Shown: positions 37,682 to 46,577 of the stretch, piece by piece
How positions within the stretch are numbered: the first letter of the stretch is position 1
How the letters are laid out: the number at the start of each line of letters is the position of its first letter
DNA from: Ferrimonas aestuarii
Lineage (GTDB): Bacteria; Pseudomonadota; Gammaproteobacteria; Enterobacterales; Shewanellaceae
Direction of reading: 5' to 3'
Length of the DNA stretch: 64,000 nucleotides
NCBI RefSeq assembly: GCF_005116665.1
Contig: NZ_SWCJ01000003.1
Coordinates: 310,001-374,000, forward strand
Notes under the pieces: generated by a model
Told to the model about the DNA's origin: nothing
Databases searched by the model: none
The model's input: the letters and a program-made list of their open reading frames with translations, nothing else
Made by a program: the position numbers and the translations under genes

Positions 37682-38542
37682 GTGTTTGAAATTGGTAAGG
37701 AATACCATCGACAAAGAGACATTCATGACAATTACGGAGGTCAGCGTCGAGGAGGAATCTCAACACCGAAAGGCAGTCCTTTCATATTTCTAATTACCGG
37801 GAATTCCGGTGAGGCCTTTGGCTACAGCGATCATTTTGACGGTAACGATATGTACCTCTATACCGGCGAAGGTCAAGTTGGCGATATGCAAATGAACAAA
37901 GGCAACGCAGCCATACTTAAGCATCAACAAAATGAAAAGCAATTAGTTCTATTCGAACAGACGAAAAAAGCCTACGTGCGTTGTGTTGGCTTCTTTGAAT
38001 ACGAAGGGCACAGCACCGCACTTCGCCCAGACCGAAATGGGGACTGGCGAAATGCCATCATATTCCAGTTGCGCCTTGAGGAATCAAACGATCCATTACT
38101 AAAACCTATCCCAAAATCTGACTTGCTGCTCGAGCCTAAAAAAAACTGGAGTTTGGAACGGCTAAGGAAGTCCGCGATACACTCTTCAGAAAGCAAGCCT
38201 AATAGCAAGGAGCGATTAGCTATCTATCGCAATCGTAGCCAAGCAATAAAACTCTATACAAAAAATAGAGCGAATGGTGTCTGCGAGGGGTGTAAAAGAA
38301 ATGCCCCATTCAACACAAAATATGGCCCTTATTTAGAGGTGCATCATTTAACAAGGCTTGCTGACGGCGGTCCAGATCACCCTGCAAATGTCATTGCGCT
38401 ATGCCCAAATTGCCATAGGGAAGCGCACTACTCCAAAAGTCGCCGACAATTCAATGCAAAACTAAGTGACATCGCAAATTCAATTGAAGCTCAAACACCT
38501 ATCAAGACTGAAAAGAGATCTGTTCCTTTAGAGCCTGCTTAG
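37682..38542 (+). CDS. SRA-like/HNH endonuclease, candidate type IV (modification-dependent) restriction enzyme
   Basis: A 286-residue protein with two parts. Residues 1 to about 110 (YHRQRDIHDNYGGQRRGGIS, YLYTGEGQVGDMQM) resemble SRA/YDG modified-base-binding domains of the McrA-like type. The C-terminal part is an HNH nuclease: CEGCKRN, LEVHHLTRLADGGPDHPANV with catalytic His near residues 220-221, and ALCPNCHREAHY, giving two Cys pairs for structural zinc. Such fusions cut DNA carrying modified cytosine or phosphorothioate. There is no methylase nearby, as expected for type IV. GTG start with AGGAA upstream. Its AT-rich DNA suggests acquisition by transfer. Confidence 0.75.
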   Translation: MFEIGKEYHRQRDIHDNYGGQRRGGISTPKGSPFIFLITGNSGEAFGYSDHFDGNDMYLYTGEGQVGDMQMNKGNAAILKHQQNEKQLVLFEQTKKAYVRCVGFFEYEGHSTALRPDRNGDWRNAIIFQLRLEESNDPLLKPIPKSDLLLEPKKNWSLERLRKSAIHSSESKPNSKERLAIYRNRSQAIKLYTKNRANGVCEGCKRNAPFNTKYGPYLEVHHLTRLADGGPDHPANVIALCPNCHREAHYSKSRRQFNAKLSDIANSIEAQTPIKTEKRSVPLEPA

Positions 38543-38556
38543 TCACAAGATCTGAT

Positions 38557-38586
38557 AGCGCCGTCTTACAACGGCGCTTCTTTTTC
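38557..38586. terminator. Terminator between convergent HNH nuclease and gspB genes
   Basis: AGCGCCGT and ACGGCGCT pair around a six-base loop, followed on the plus strand by TCTTTTT. It ends the nuclease gene and may also serve gspB. Confidence 0.8.
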
Positions 38587-38589
38587 CAA

Positions 38590-39615
38590 CTACAACTGAC
38601 CCAACGGCGGCACGGTGAAAGCCTGCCCCTCTTTCTCCAGCACCACGGCATTAGGCTGAATCTCTTTGACCTTAACGCCTGGAGCAATCAGATCTCCCTC
38701 CTGCGCCTCTCGGCCATTGGCACGCAACCACCGAGAGTCGTTCTCTGAAGAGTACACATGAGCGGTGATATTGATGTCTGGCATGCTCTTTCGAAACTCC
38801 AGTGGCATCTCACTTAACTCAGGCGCGATACCAGCAAACAGATCTGGCGCCGATTGGGCTGCAGGCTGAGCCTGTCCTTGGGCCGTTACCGAATTCACCG
38901 TAGCTTGCGCGAGCAATTGCTCAGCGGACATCTCCATCGCTTGAGCCTGTGCTTCAGCGCTCATCGGCTCTGGCTCAGGAGAGCGATAATCGCCGCTGTT
39001 GTAATCGGCTAGGTTCAAGTTCATCAGCTCCTGCGGCGTCATTTCAGCGGGCTCAGGCTTAGACTGCTGTTGAGGCTGACGCTGTGGCTGAGCTTGTTGC
39101 TGATAATCGGTATCTTGTACAGCCGCTCGAAAAGCCGCCAGCAGGGCGTTGTCCGCCAGCTTCTGTTCATCAATGCGAGTTTCGGTCTCAACCTTAGGTT
39201 TGGCTTGAGCCACCTTCTGCGCCGGCTGCGGTTGCGGCTTGGCTGGCGCCTCTCTAACTGGCGTGGTCGACTCCGGGTAATAGACGTACTCTTTCGGCTC
39301 CGGCTCAGCCGCTTTAGGCATCGGCTTGGGCTCTGGTTTTGGCGCAATGAAGGCCACGGGCATAGGCATATCGACGGTGTCAGTAACCGTCACATCAGCA
39401 ATCGCCGCCACCACAGGTGGTTGCTCCGGAAGAGGCCGAGTTTGCCAAGCATAAGCGCCCGCAGCAACAATGGCTGCGGTTACAATCGGCCAGCTAAAAT
39501 GACCATAAAGGCTCAATACCGAACGGGGTTTTGGCGCAACCGGCGAGTGCGCGGTAACATCTAATTGCCCCTGAGCCTGTTTTTCGCGGCCAACCGCATC
39601 AAGTAAAAATGACAT
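38590..39615 (-). CDS. gspB: General secretion pathway protein B (type II secretion accessory)
   Basis: A 341-residue protein with a short cytoplasmic start (MSFLLDAVGREKQ), one membrane helix near residues 40-56, a long Pro, Gln and Glu-rich periplasmic linker, and the C-terminal GspB domain (PDINITAHVYSSENDSRWLR, GVKVKEIQPNAVVLEKEGQ). With GspA it helps insert the GspD secretin through the peptidoglycan layer, as ExeAB of Aeromonas does. Its start overlaps the gspA stop by one base. No other gsp gene is in the window. Confidence 0.88.
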   Translation of the reverse strand: MSFLLDAVGREKQAQGQLDVTAHSPVAPKPRSVLSLYGHFSWPIVTAAIVAAGAYAWQTRPLPEQPPVVAAIADVTVTDTVDMPMPVAFIAPKPEPKPMPKAAEPEPKEYVYYPESTTPVREAPAKPQPQPAQKVAQAKPKVETETRIDEQKLADNALLAAFRAAVQDTDYQQQAQPQRQPQQQSKPEPAEMTPQELMNLNLADYNSGDYRSPEPEPMSAEAQAQAMEMSAEQLLAQATVNSVTAQGQAQPAAQSAPDLFAGIAPELSEMPLEFRKSMPDINITAHVYSSENDSRWLRANGREAQEGDLIAPGVKVKEIQPNAVVLEKEGQAFTVPPLGQL

Positions 39616-41198
39616 TAGCGATTGCCCTCAATAGTTGGGTTATTCAACATGGCGGTCGTCGGGGTAATGGCTGACAACCTTGGCCCCTGGGTGCTGCTCA
39701 GCAGGCTCACCAACGCCAGCGTCTGGCCATCGGCAATCCCTGATTGCGTCAAACCATAGTGGCGCTGGAAGGCAGTTAACTGCTGCTCAAGCTCGGCATC
39801 AAACTCAGACAAAATTCGTGTGCTTCGCCCCTGAATTGGCCCCAACTGATTTTCAAGCCACTGCAGCTGCGCGAGGCTGGCATCCTTGTCCAAGGTGGCT
39901 GGTAGATCGCCATTTTGCTGCCAAATCAAAGTGAATTCACCGTCGAAGTGGCTAATTAACCATGACTCACTGACGCTCATCAGGCGATTGCCAAACTGCA
40001 CGCTATAGCGTTGTGGTTGCTCGGACGAACGCGATAGCAGCGCCCCATACACCGGTGTGCCATCGTCATCACGCAGTCGAATCACGGCTGGGTAATCAAA
40101 ACTCAGCAGCTGTCGCCAACCGCCCTGCCCTTCAAAACAGGCAAGCTGTTCGGTTTTGACATACTCACAGGGATCATTGGCGGGAATGGCCACTCCCCAA
40201 TGGTGAATCAGCGCCTGATATGCGCTTAAACTGTCCTGATACTGAGTAAGAGAGGGTGTCTCGGCTACGGGAGCCGGTGCCTCTGCTGGTGTGAGCTCTG
40301 GACGAGGCATCAGCAGCACCACAGCCATCACCGCCGCAATTGCCGAGGCCACGCTCGCCGCGACAAATGGCAAGCGCCCGCGAGTCTTGGCTTTAATGCC
40401 AAGCACTTCCGATGCCGCCGCTTCCACTTCGTTGCGGCCAAGGTGAATCTTCTGGTGGGCAAAACCGCCCATTAACGCCCGTTCACACAACAGGTTGATG
40501 ACTCGGGGAACGCCGCCACTGTATTGGTGCAGGGCTTTAATGGCACCGCGCTTAAACAGCGGCTGAGCTCGACCGGCTACCTGAAGACGATGTTGAACAT
40601 AGAAAGCCACCTCTTCTAAGTTCAAAGGCAATAGGTGGTAACGGGCGGTAATGCGCTGAGCCAACTGGCGCAGCTCTCGGCGCTGCAACAACTCTTGCAA
40701 TTCCGGCTGCCCGATAAGGATCACCTGCAGCAGCTTTCTGGTATCGGTTTCCAGATTGGTGAGCAATCGAAGCTGTTCCAGCACTTCAGGTTTTAAGTGC
40801 TGCGCCTCATCGATGATCATCACCGTATTGCGACCAGCTTTATGGTTTTTCAGCAAAAATTCGCTGATGCGATCGGTAAGCTGCTTTAAGGTTGGCTCCG
40901 CTTGATACTCAATATGCAGTTCATCACATAGCGTGGCCAGCAGCTCAAGCTCTGTCAGGGCAGGGTTTAAGATGAAAGCGGTGTCGGTGTGGTCGGGCAA
41001 CTGAGCCAGCAAACTGCGAGACACCGTGGTTTTGCCAGTCCCCACCTCTCCGGTCAACAGCACAAAGCCACCGTGTTCCCCCAACCCATAGGTCAGGTGA
41101 GCCAACGCTTCACGGTGTCGTTCACTTAAAAATAGAAATGCCGGGTTAGGCGCGATGGAGAATGGACTCTCCGATAACCCATAAAAGCCTTTGTACAT
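39615..41198 (-). CDS. gspA: General secretion pathway ATPase A
   Basis: A 527-residue protein. An AAA ATPase domain has Walker A GEVGTGKTT (residues 50-58) and Walker B TVMIIDEAQHL, and begins YGLSESPFSIAPNPAFLFLS as ExeA does. A membrane helix lies near residues 283-303. The periplasmic part ends in a peptidoglycan-binding domain (LEQQLTAFQRHYGLTQSGIADGQ). It works with GspB in assembling the type II secretin. The gene pair is separate from the main gsp operon in many Alteromonadales. Confidence 0.9.
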   Translation of the reverse strand: MYKGFYGLSESPFSIAPNPAFLFLSERHREALAHLTYGLGEHGGFVLLTGEVGTGKTTVSRSLLAQLPDHTDTAFILNPALTELELLATLCDELHIEYQAEPTLKQLTDRISEFLLKNHKAGRNTVMIIDEAQHLKPEVLEQLRLLTNLETDTRKLLQVILIGQPELQELLQRRELRQLAQRITARYHLLPLNLEEVAFYVQHRLQVAGRAQPLFKRGAIKALHQYSGGVPRVINLLCERALMGGFAHQKIHLGRNEVEAAASEVLGIKAKTRGRLPFVAASVASAIAAVMAVVLLMPRPELTPAEAPAPVAETPSLTQYQDSLSAYQALIHHWGVAIPANDPCEYVKTEQLACFEGQGGWRQLLSFDYPAVIRLRDDDGTPVYGALLSRSSEQPQRYSVQFGNRLMSVSESWLISHFDGEFTLIWQQNGDLPATLDKDASLAQLQWLENQLGPIQGRSTRILSEFDAELEQQLTAFQRHYGLTQSGIADGQTLALVSLLSSTQGPRLSAITPTTAMLNNPTIEGNR

Positions 41199-41361
41199 AA
41201 GCCCTATTGCCTTAGGGCGTGCTGTCCTTGGCGGAAAGTTGCGGCGCCCCTAATGAGAAAACTTCATTTGTTCGATTTTGCCCCAAGGTAAGGGCTGACC
41301 GGTGGCTTGTCAAAGGCCACTGGCCGTATAATGACCCAGTTAAAAGATTCAGGAGCAAAAC

Positions 41362-42588
41362 GTGCAAATTTACTTGGTGGGTGGCGCCGTTCGCGATCGG
41401 TTATTGGGGCTCGAAATTAAAGACCGAGATCATGTGGTGGTGGGCGCAACCCCACAACAGATGCTCGACCTTGGCTATGAACAGGTAGGCAAAAGTTTCC
41501 CCGTATTTTTGCACCCCAAAAGCCACCAAGAATATGCACTGGCTCGCACCGAGCGCAAAGCGGGTCACGGCTACACCGGCTTTGAGATCTGTGCCGATCC
41601 GAATGTGACTCTGGACGAGGATCTGATCCGCCGAGACCTTACGGTTAATGCCATTGCCGAAGCGCAAGATGGCAGCCTAATTGACCCCTACGGAGGCCAG
41701 CAAGATATTGAGCGCCGAGTGCTACGCCATGTTTCCGAAGCCTTTGTGGAAGACCCGCTGCGCGTGTTGCGAGTGGCGCGTTTTGCGGCTCGGTTTCATC
41801 ACCTTGGGTTTACGGTCGCACCAGAAACTCTGACCTTGATGCAGCAACTGGCAGAGTCCGGCGAGCTGTCGCACCTTACTCCTGAGCGAGTGTGGCAGGA
41901 GACCGAGCGTGCCCTTTGCGGCCCAACGCCTCGGGTCTACTTTGAGGTGTTGGAGTCCTGCGGCGCCCTCAACGCCTTGATGCCTGAGCTGGCCTTGTTA
42001 CGGGGTGTGCCTCAGCCGCAAGCCCATCACCCAGAGATCGACTCCCTTGAGCACACCTACCTCACTCTGGAGCGAGCCGCAGAGCTCTCCCCCGAGCTAA
42101 CGGTGCGCTTTGCTGCGCTGACCCACGATTTGGGCAAAGCGTTAACCCCTGAAGAGGAACTACCTCGCCACATCATGCACGAACAACGAGGCCTAGCCCC
42201 GCTTAAACAGTTGTGTGAAAGACTTAAGGTCACCAATGCTTGCAGGGAGTTAGCTCAGATCTCCTGTGCTCAGCACCTAAATGGACATCGGGCTCTGGAA
42301 CTGAAACCGGCCACCTTATTGAAACTCTTCGACAAAGTGGATGCTTGGCGTAAGCCTGATCGCTTTCAGCAGTTTCTACTGGTATGCCAAGCGGATGCCC
42401 AAGGCAGGCAGGGGCTGAAAGATAAGCCCTATCCTCAAGCGGACTATCTCAACCAAGCACTCACTATTGCCAACGAGGTACAAGTGCGCCCCATCGTCGA
42501 GGAAGGCTTTAAGGGCCCAGCAATCAAGGCCGAGCTTAGCAAGCGCCGTATCAAGCGTCTGACGGAGTTTAAGCACACTCGAGGCTAA
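41362..42588 (+). CDS. cca: CCA-adding tRNA nucleotidyltransferase with HD domain
   Basis: A 408-residue enzyme that builds or repairs the 3' CCA of tRNA. The class II nucleotidyltransferase head has GGAVRDRLLG with the catalytic pair D21 and D23 (KDRDHV), RRDLTVNAIA and RVLRVARFAARF. A C-terminal HD phosphohydrolase domain follows (FAALTHDLGKAL, near residue 250), as in enterobacterial Cca. The GTG start has AGGAG four to five bases upstream. It converges on the acetyltransferase gene with only two bases between stops. Confidence 0.95.
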   Translation: MQIYLVGGAVRDRLLGLEIKDRDHVVVGATPQQMLDLGYEQVGKSFPVFLHPKSHQEYALARTERKAGHGYTGFEICADPNVTLDEDLIRRDLTVNAIAEAQDGSLIDPYGGQQDIERRVLRHVSEAFVEDPLRVLRVARFAARFHHLGFTVAPETLTLMQQLAESGELSHLTPERVWQETERALCGPTPRVYFEVLESCGALNALMPELALLRGVPQPQAHHPEIDSLEHTYLTLERAAELSPELTVRFAALTHDLGKALTPEEELPRHIMHEQRGLAPLKQLCERLKVTNACRELAQISCAQHLNGHRALELKPATLLKLFDKVDAWRKPDRFQQFLLVCQADAQGRQGLKDKPYPQADYLNQALTIANEVQVRPIVEEGFKGPAIKAELSKRRIKRLTEFKHTRG

Positions 42589-42590
42589 CT

Positions 42591-43121
42591 CTATTTCAGC
42601 GTTCGTTCGCCGGTGCCATACACCTGCACCGGCATCTCTTTGTAGTCGGTACGAAATAACAAACTCATGCCATTGCGTTCAGCCACCCGCTTTGAGGGCT
42701 CGTTTTCCTCATGAATGATGGAGATAAAACGGCGACAGTCGATCTGTTGCTCACCAAAACGCCGCATCTGCTGTGCTGCCTCAGTGGCGTAGCCCTTACC
42801 CTGGAAATCGTTTAGCAGTGAATAGCCAATCTCATATTCATCCCAACCCTCAAAGTCTGGCCTAGGCAAAATCCCAACCATGCCGATAAAGGCGTCGGTG
42901 GCTATCTCATGCACCGCCAGATAACCCAATCCCTGTTGCTGATTGCGCTCGAGACTGGTTTCGATCCACAGCGTGGCTATCTCAAGCTCAGACAAACCCG
43001 CCGGAATTCCAAGAAATCGCACCGTCGGATTACCATGGAAAAACCGCTCCCATGCTGGGATGTCATCTAAGGTTAACGCTCGGTAATAGAGGCGCTCACT
43101 GCGCTGATTGAAATAGTCCAT
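42591..43121 (-). CDS. GNAT acetyltransferase, RimJ/RimL type
   Basis: A 176-residue GNAT-fold enzyme. It begins with the RimJ/RimL-like SERLYYRALTLDDIPAWERFF and has the acetyl-CoA-binding segment YEIGYSLLNDFQGKGYATEAAQQM, then FISIIHEENEPSKRVAERNGM. The substrate is not predictable; related proteins acetylate ribosomal proteins or small amines. Monocistronic and convergent with cca. Confidence 0.82.
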   Translation of the reverse strand: MDYFNQRSERLYYRALTLDDIPAWERFFHGNPTVRFLGIPAGLSELEIATLWIETSLERNQQQGLGYLAVHEIATDAFIGMVGILPRPDFEGWDEYEIGYSLLNDFQGKGYATEAAQQMRRFGEQQIDCRRFISIIHEENEPSKRVAERNGMSLLFRTDYKEMPVQVYGTGERTLK

Positions 43122-43298
43122 CGGCCCTCCTTTGGCTTGAATAACGTAGATTATTCAGACTGCCGATTTATCAATAGCCGGTCAATGTTGAGTTCTGTGA
43201 TACCTTAGCCTCCGCTCACATGGAGTTACACCAAATCACACTTGTCACCCGCAGGAGAGGATAGGCTTATCCAGTCACTGCACAACAGGGAGCTCGGC

Positions 43299-45218
43299 AT
43301 GCCAACGCAGCTGTTACAACAACACTTCGGTTTCTCAGAATTTCGCCCAGGTCAGCAACCTGTGGTGGAAGCCTTGCTGAATGGAAACAGCGTCGCCGCC
43401 ATCTTTCCAACGGGCTCAGGCAAATCGCTGTGTTATCAGCTGCCAGCCATTGCGCTGCCTAACCTAACCTTGGTGATCTCTCCCCTACTGGCACTGATGC
43501 AGGATCAATTGGCGTTTCTAAAATCCAAAGGGATCGCCGCCGCCAGCATCGACTCCAGCCAGAGTTTTGAACAGTCACAAGCGGTGATGCAGCAAGTACG
43601 TCAGGGCGAGATTAAGATCTTGATGATCTCCGTTGAACGGCTGAAGAACGAGCGCTTTCGCCGTTTCATCAGCCAGATCTCAATCTCACTGCTGGTGGTG
43701 GATGAAGCCCACTGTATCTCCGAGTGGGGTCACAACTTCCGCCCCGATTACCTCAAGCTGCCTCACTACCGCCGCTGGCTAAAAATCCCTCAAGTGTTGC
43801 TGTTGACCGCCACCGCCACGCCACAGGTCATTGACGATATGGCGGCTAAGTTCGACCTGCAGCGCGACAAGGTGATCACCACCGGCTTCTATCGTCCGAA
43901 TTTGGATCTCAATGTGGTGGCCATTGATGAACAGCAGCGCCTGACCTACCTTAGCCAGTACCTAAGCCAATACCCGAATCAGCCAAGCATCGTCTACGTG
44001 ACTCAGCAAAACAGCGCCGACGACGTGGCTCAATTTCTCCAGTCTCAAGGAATTAACGCCAGCGCTTATCACGCTGGGATGGATCATGACCGTCGCCAAG
44101 CGCTGCAGACTCAGTTCATGGCGAATCAAGTGGATGTCATGGTGGCCACCATCGCCTTTGGTATGGGAGTTGATAAAGCCAACATCCGCCACGTGGTGCA
44201 TTACGATCTGCCCAAGTCCATCGAAAACTACTCCCAAGAGATCGGCCGTGCAGGTCGTGATGGCGAACCTTCAAACTGCCTGCTGCTAGCCAACACCGCC
44301 AACCGCTCGGTGCTAGAGAACTTTGTTTATGGCGATACCCCGGAGCTGGGCTCCATTCGAGCGGTGTTGCAGGAGATCGCCGAGGCCGGCCCCGAGTGGC
44401 AATTGCTGGCACTGCCTTTGAGTAACCAAACCAACATTCGACCGCTGCCACTTAAGACCCTGCTGGTGTACCTAGAGATGGCGGGCATTCTTGAGCCCAG
44501 CTACAGCTTTTTTGCCGATGTGCGCTTTAAAATGAAGGGCGAAATTGAGCCGATGCTGGCCCAGTTTGAAGGCGAACGCCGCCAATTCTTAGAGGCGGTG
44601 ATGCAGCACTCACCCAAAGCGAGAACCTGGCATCAGCCCGATTTTGATGGTCTGTTCCAAGCCTATGGCGCCCAGCGCAGCCGCGCCATGGCCGCACTGG
44701 AATATCTGGAACAAAAACAGTGGCTGGAGCTGCAATCGAAACAGATGACCGAAGTCTACAAGGTTCGACTGCCGCTGCCGGATCTGGAGCAATTGGCCCA
44801 ACAGCTTCTCGAACAGTTCCAATCCAAAGAGGCAAGCGAAGTGGCTCGCATCGATAACATGCTTAGCCTGCTGCAGGAGCCTCACTGCTTGAGCCACGCT
44901 CTGGCGGGTTACTTTGGCGACACTCAAGTGCCTAAGCGCTGCGGCCACTGCTCCGCCTGTCGAGGCCAAGCGGCAGCGCTTCCCGACACATCAACAGCGT
45001 CGGTGCCCGATGCCAATCAACTGGGGCAGTGGCTGTCACCACTGCAAGAGGCCATTGAGAAACAATACCAAATGCCATTGTCTGAAACTCTGGCCGCCCG
45101 CTTCCTAATTGGCCTGCCAAGCCCGTGGCTCACCAAAGTCAAAGCCCGCCAAATGGCAGGCTTTGGAGCGCTGGCATCAGTACCCTACGGACAGCTGATT
45201 CGCAGCCTAACAACATAG
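43299..45218 (+). CDS. RecQ-family ATP-dependent DNA helicase
   Basis: A superfamily 2 helicase of about 639 residues. Motif I is FPTGSGKSLCYQLPA, motif II is LLVVDEAHCISEWGHNFRPDY, motif III LLTATATP, motif VI SQEIGRAGRDGEPS. A zinc-binding region near residue 545 (C-x-x-C-x-x-C after RCGHCSACRG) follows. The C-terminal part lacks an evident HRDC domain, and it differs from the canonical RecQ, so it is likely a RecQ-like paralogue. I chose ATG 43299, which has AGGGAG upstream and begins at the conserved LQQHFGFSEFRPGQ; a TTG at 43242 extends the frame. Confidence 0.88.
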   Translation: MPTQLLQQHFGFSEFRPGQQPVVEALLNGNSVAAIFPTGSGKSLCYQLPAIALPNLTLVISPLLALMQDQLAFLKSKGIAAASIDSSQSFEQSQAVMQQVRQGEIKILMISVERLKNERFRRFISQISISLLVVDEAHCISEWGHNFRPDYLKLPHYRRWLKIPQVLLLTATATPQVIDDMAAKFDLQRDKVITTGFYRPNLDLNVVAIDEQQRLTYLSQYLSQYPNQPSIVYVTQQNSADDVAQFLQSQGINASAYHAGMDHDRRQALQTQFMANQVDVMVATIAFGMGVDKANIRHVVHYDLPKSIENYSQEIGRAGRDGEPSNCLLLANTANRSVLENFVYGDTPELGSIRAVLQEIAEAGPEWQLLALPLSNQTNIRPLPLKTLLVYLEMAGILEPSYSFFADVRFKMKGEIEPMLAQFEGERRQFLEAVMQHSPKARTWHQPDFDGLFQAYGAQRSRAMAALEYLEQKQWLELQSKQMTEVYKVRLPLPDLEQLAQQLLEQFQSKEASEVARIDNMLSLLQEPHCLSHALAGYFGDTQVPKRCGHCSACRGQAAALPDTSTASVPDANQLGQWLSPLQEAIEKQYQMPLSETLAARFLIGLPSPWLTKVKARQMAGFGALASVPYGQLIRSLTT

Positions 45219-45230
45219 CTCTTAGTTTAC

Positions 45231-45265
45231 ACACCGAGGTTGACGCCCTTTTCAACCTCGGGTGT
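45231..45265. other. Stem-loop after the RecQ-like gene
   Basis: ACACCGAGGTTGA and TCAACCTCGGGTGT pair with a single bulged base, 13 bases after the stop. There is no T run on the plus strand, so it may protect the transcript end or be a weak terminator. Confidence 0.45.
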
Positions 45266-45839
45266 ATAAAGGTAATAACGAAAGACACTTTACAATATGG
45301 GAGTACCGACCCACCCATTAGTAAGAGATAACCCATCACAAGGATGCGCAATAACCCAAACAGAACGTGAGAAATAAAATACAATAAGATGCAGAAATTA
45401 TAGAGTTGCAAACCAAAACAATTAATAAAACTATTTAATAACCAATGAAAAATCTTAAATTCCAACTAAAAAGCAGAGAATAATTAAACGCCACCCCTCA
45501 ATAAACAATGACTGCCCATTAAAAATTGAAGCTGACTAGGCTTTTCCACAACCATTGTCATCAGCAAGCCCCAAAGCAGGCCACCACAGCCCCTAGCGCA
45601 AAACCCAACCCACCATCCAATTAACATAAGCTTGCGAAGTAAAAATCAACGTTCAAATTTAAATGCAATCTTCGCCAAAGAAGTTACCCAAAATAAAGAA
45701 ACAGAAATAAAAATTTACAGCAAGAACCAAGTTTAGGCGTTCTCTGTATTTCGCTGACCACATTGACTCAAGTATGATGTTGAAAATAGACTAATACCGC
45801 TTTATCAAAGATAAACTCTTAATTAAAAATATCATCCAT
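45266..45839. other. Long AT-rich gap, no gene seen on either strand apart from the small gene that follows
   Basis: About 570 bases whose composition differs from the surrounding coding DNA, with many stops in all frames. A 108-codon minus-strand frame at 45139-45465 is rejected because it runs into the helicase gene and has no ribosome site. The region presumably carries the promoter of the small peptide gene at 45852. It may be the remains of inserted DNA. Confidence 0.45.
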
Positions 45840-45851
45840 AAGGAAATGCTC

Positions 45852-46013
45852 ATGACTTTAAACAAAAAAGTACTCGGTGTAATGTTTGGAACCCTTTTGG
45901 CCACCGCTGGCTTTTCTTCCTCTTTAACTGCCGCTTGCCATGAAACTGAAATCGGTACTATGTGCTGTACCTCTAGCACCACAGAAGGTGTACTTTGCGA
46001 GTTTCAAGGTTAA
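45852..46013 (+). CDS. Small secreted Cys-rich peptide, 53 residues, unknown family
   Basis: The frame starts at ATG 45852 with AAGGA eight bases upstream (45840-45844) and encodes 53 residues. The N-terminus (MTLNKKVLGVMFGTLLATAG) has a basic start and hydrophobic core; a cleavage site after LTA (near residue 27) fits a signal peptide. The mature part of about 26 residues has four Cys at 29, 38, 39 and 49, enough for two disulfides. It has its own strong terminator and no close partner gene. I do not recognise the family; a bacteriocin-like, signalling or metal-binding role are all open. Confidence 0.65.
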   Translation: MTLNKKVLGVMFGTLLATAGFSSSLTAACHETEIGTMCCTSSTTEGVLCEFQG

Positions 46014-46017
46014 AACC

Positions 46018-46048
46018 ATGGGTCTGTGGAATCACAGACCCATTTCTC
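46018..46048 (+). terminator. Terminator of the small Cys-rich peptide gene
   Basis: ATGGGTCTGTG and CACAGACCCAT form a perfect 11-base stem around GAAT, starting five bases after the stop and followed by TTCTCT. It supports the small upstream frame being a real transcript. Confidence 0.8.
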
Positions 46049-46146
46049 TAACGCCATCCACACAAGTTATTGTGGCACCATCCAATTGATAGGATGGCGT
46101 AACACCTAATTCAAGGGCCTCGCCTTACTTCATATACGCGAAATCG

Positions 46147-46172
46147 AAAAACCTGCATCAATGCAGGCTTTT
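46147..46172 (-). terminator. Terminator of the norVW operon (minus strand)
   Basis: CCTGCAT and ATGCAGG pair around two bases with A before and T after on both strands; the T run on the minus strand lies past the DUF1971 stop at 46201. Confidence 0.8.
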
Positions 46173-46200
46173 CTCTTACCTATTACTTAGTTTCTGCGGT

Positions 46201-46545
46201 TTAACTCTTGGTGTTATACAGTGGGTGCTCTCCCATCTCTTCACCAGGCTCAGACCAAAAGTTGATATTGAATTGGGCGTCATCTGATAGCTCAATGCGA
46301 TGCCAATATTGAGGCGGGCTAGTCGCAAACTGACCAGCCTCGATGGTTACAGACATCTCATGCTCGGTAGCGTGCTCATCAGCAAAGCCAAAGTAGGTTA
46401 CGCAGCCCTCCATCACCACCAACTGACCAAATACCCCAGCGGCAGTGTTGTGGTGGGACAATAGTGCAGCAGGGACCGTCTCCTTAGTAAAAAACGGTGT
46501 AGAGCGACGGATGGTCCAGTGTTTAGGAATGCGTAGATGGCTCAT
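46201..46545 (-). CDS. DUF1971 cupin-like protein of the nor operon
   Basis: A 114-residue cupin-like protein with WTIRRSTPFFTKETVPAALLSHHNTAAGVFGQLVVMEG and the Y-W-H-R-I-E beta strand pattern of DUF1971, the N-terminal domain of some TehB tellurite resistance proteins. His residues (LSHHNTA, QYWHRIEL) could hold a metal. It lies 32 bases after norW on the same strand, so it is likely part of the NO-induced transcript. Its biochemical role is unknown. Confidence 0.78.
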   Translation of the reverse strand: MSHLRIPKHWTIRRSTPFFTKETVPAALLSHHNTAAGVFGQLVVMEGCVTYFGFADEHATEHEMSVTIEAGQFATSPPQYWHRIELSDDAQFNINFWSEPGEEMGEHPLYNTKS

Positions 46546-46577
46546 AACAAGCTCCTTTTAAAAGGTCGGTGTTGAAT

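Noticed and set aside
45139..45465. 108-codon minus-strand frame with hydrophobic residues
   Set aside because: It overlaps the 3' end of the RecQ-like gene in antisense; hydrophobicity comes from AT-rich DNA, and no ribosome site precedes it.
45791..45982. 63-codon minus-strand frame over the small peptide gene
   Set aside because: The plus-strand peptide has a ribosome site, signal peptide and terminator; the minus-strand frame has none of these.
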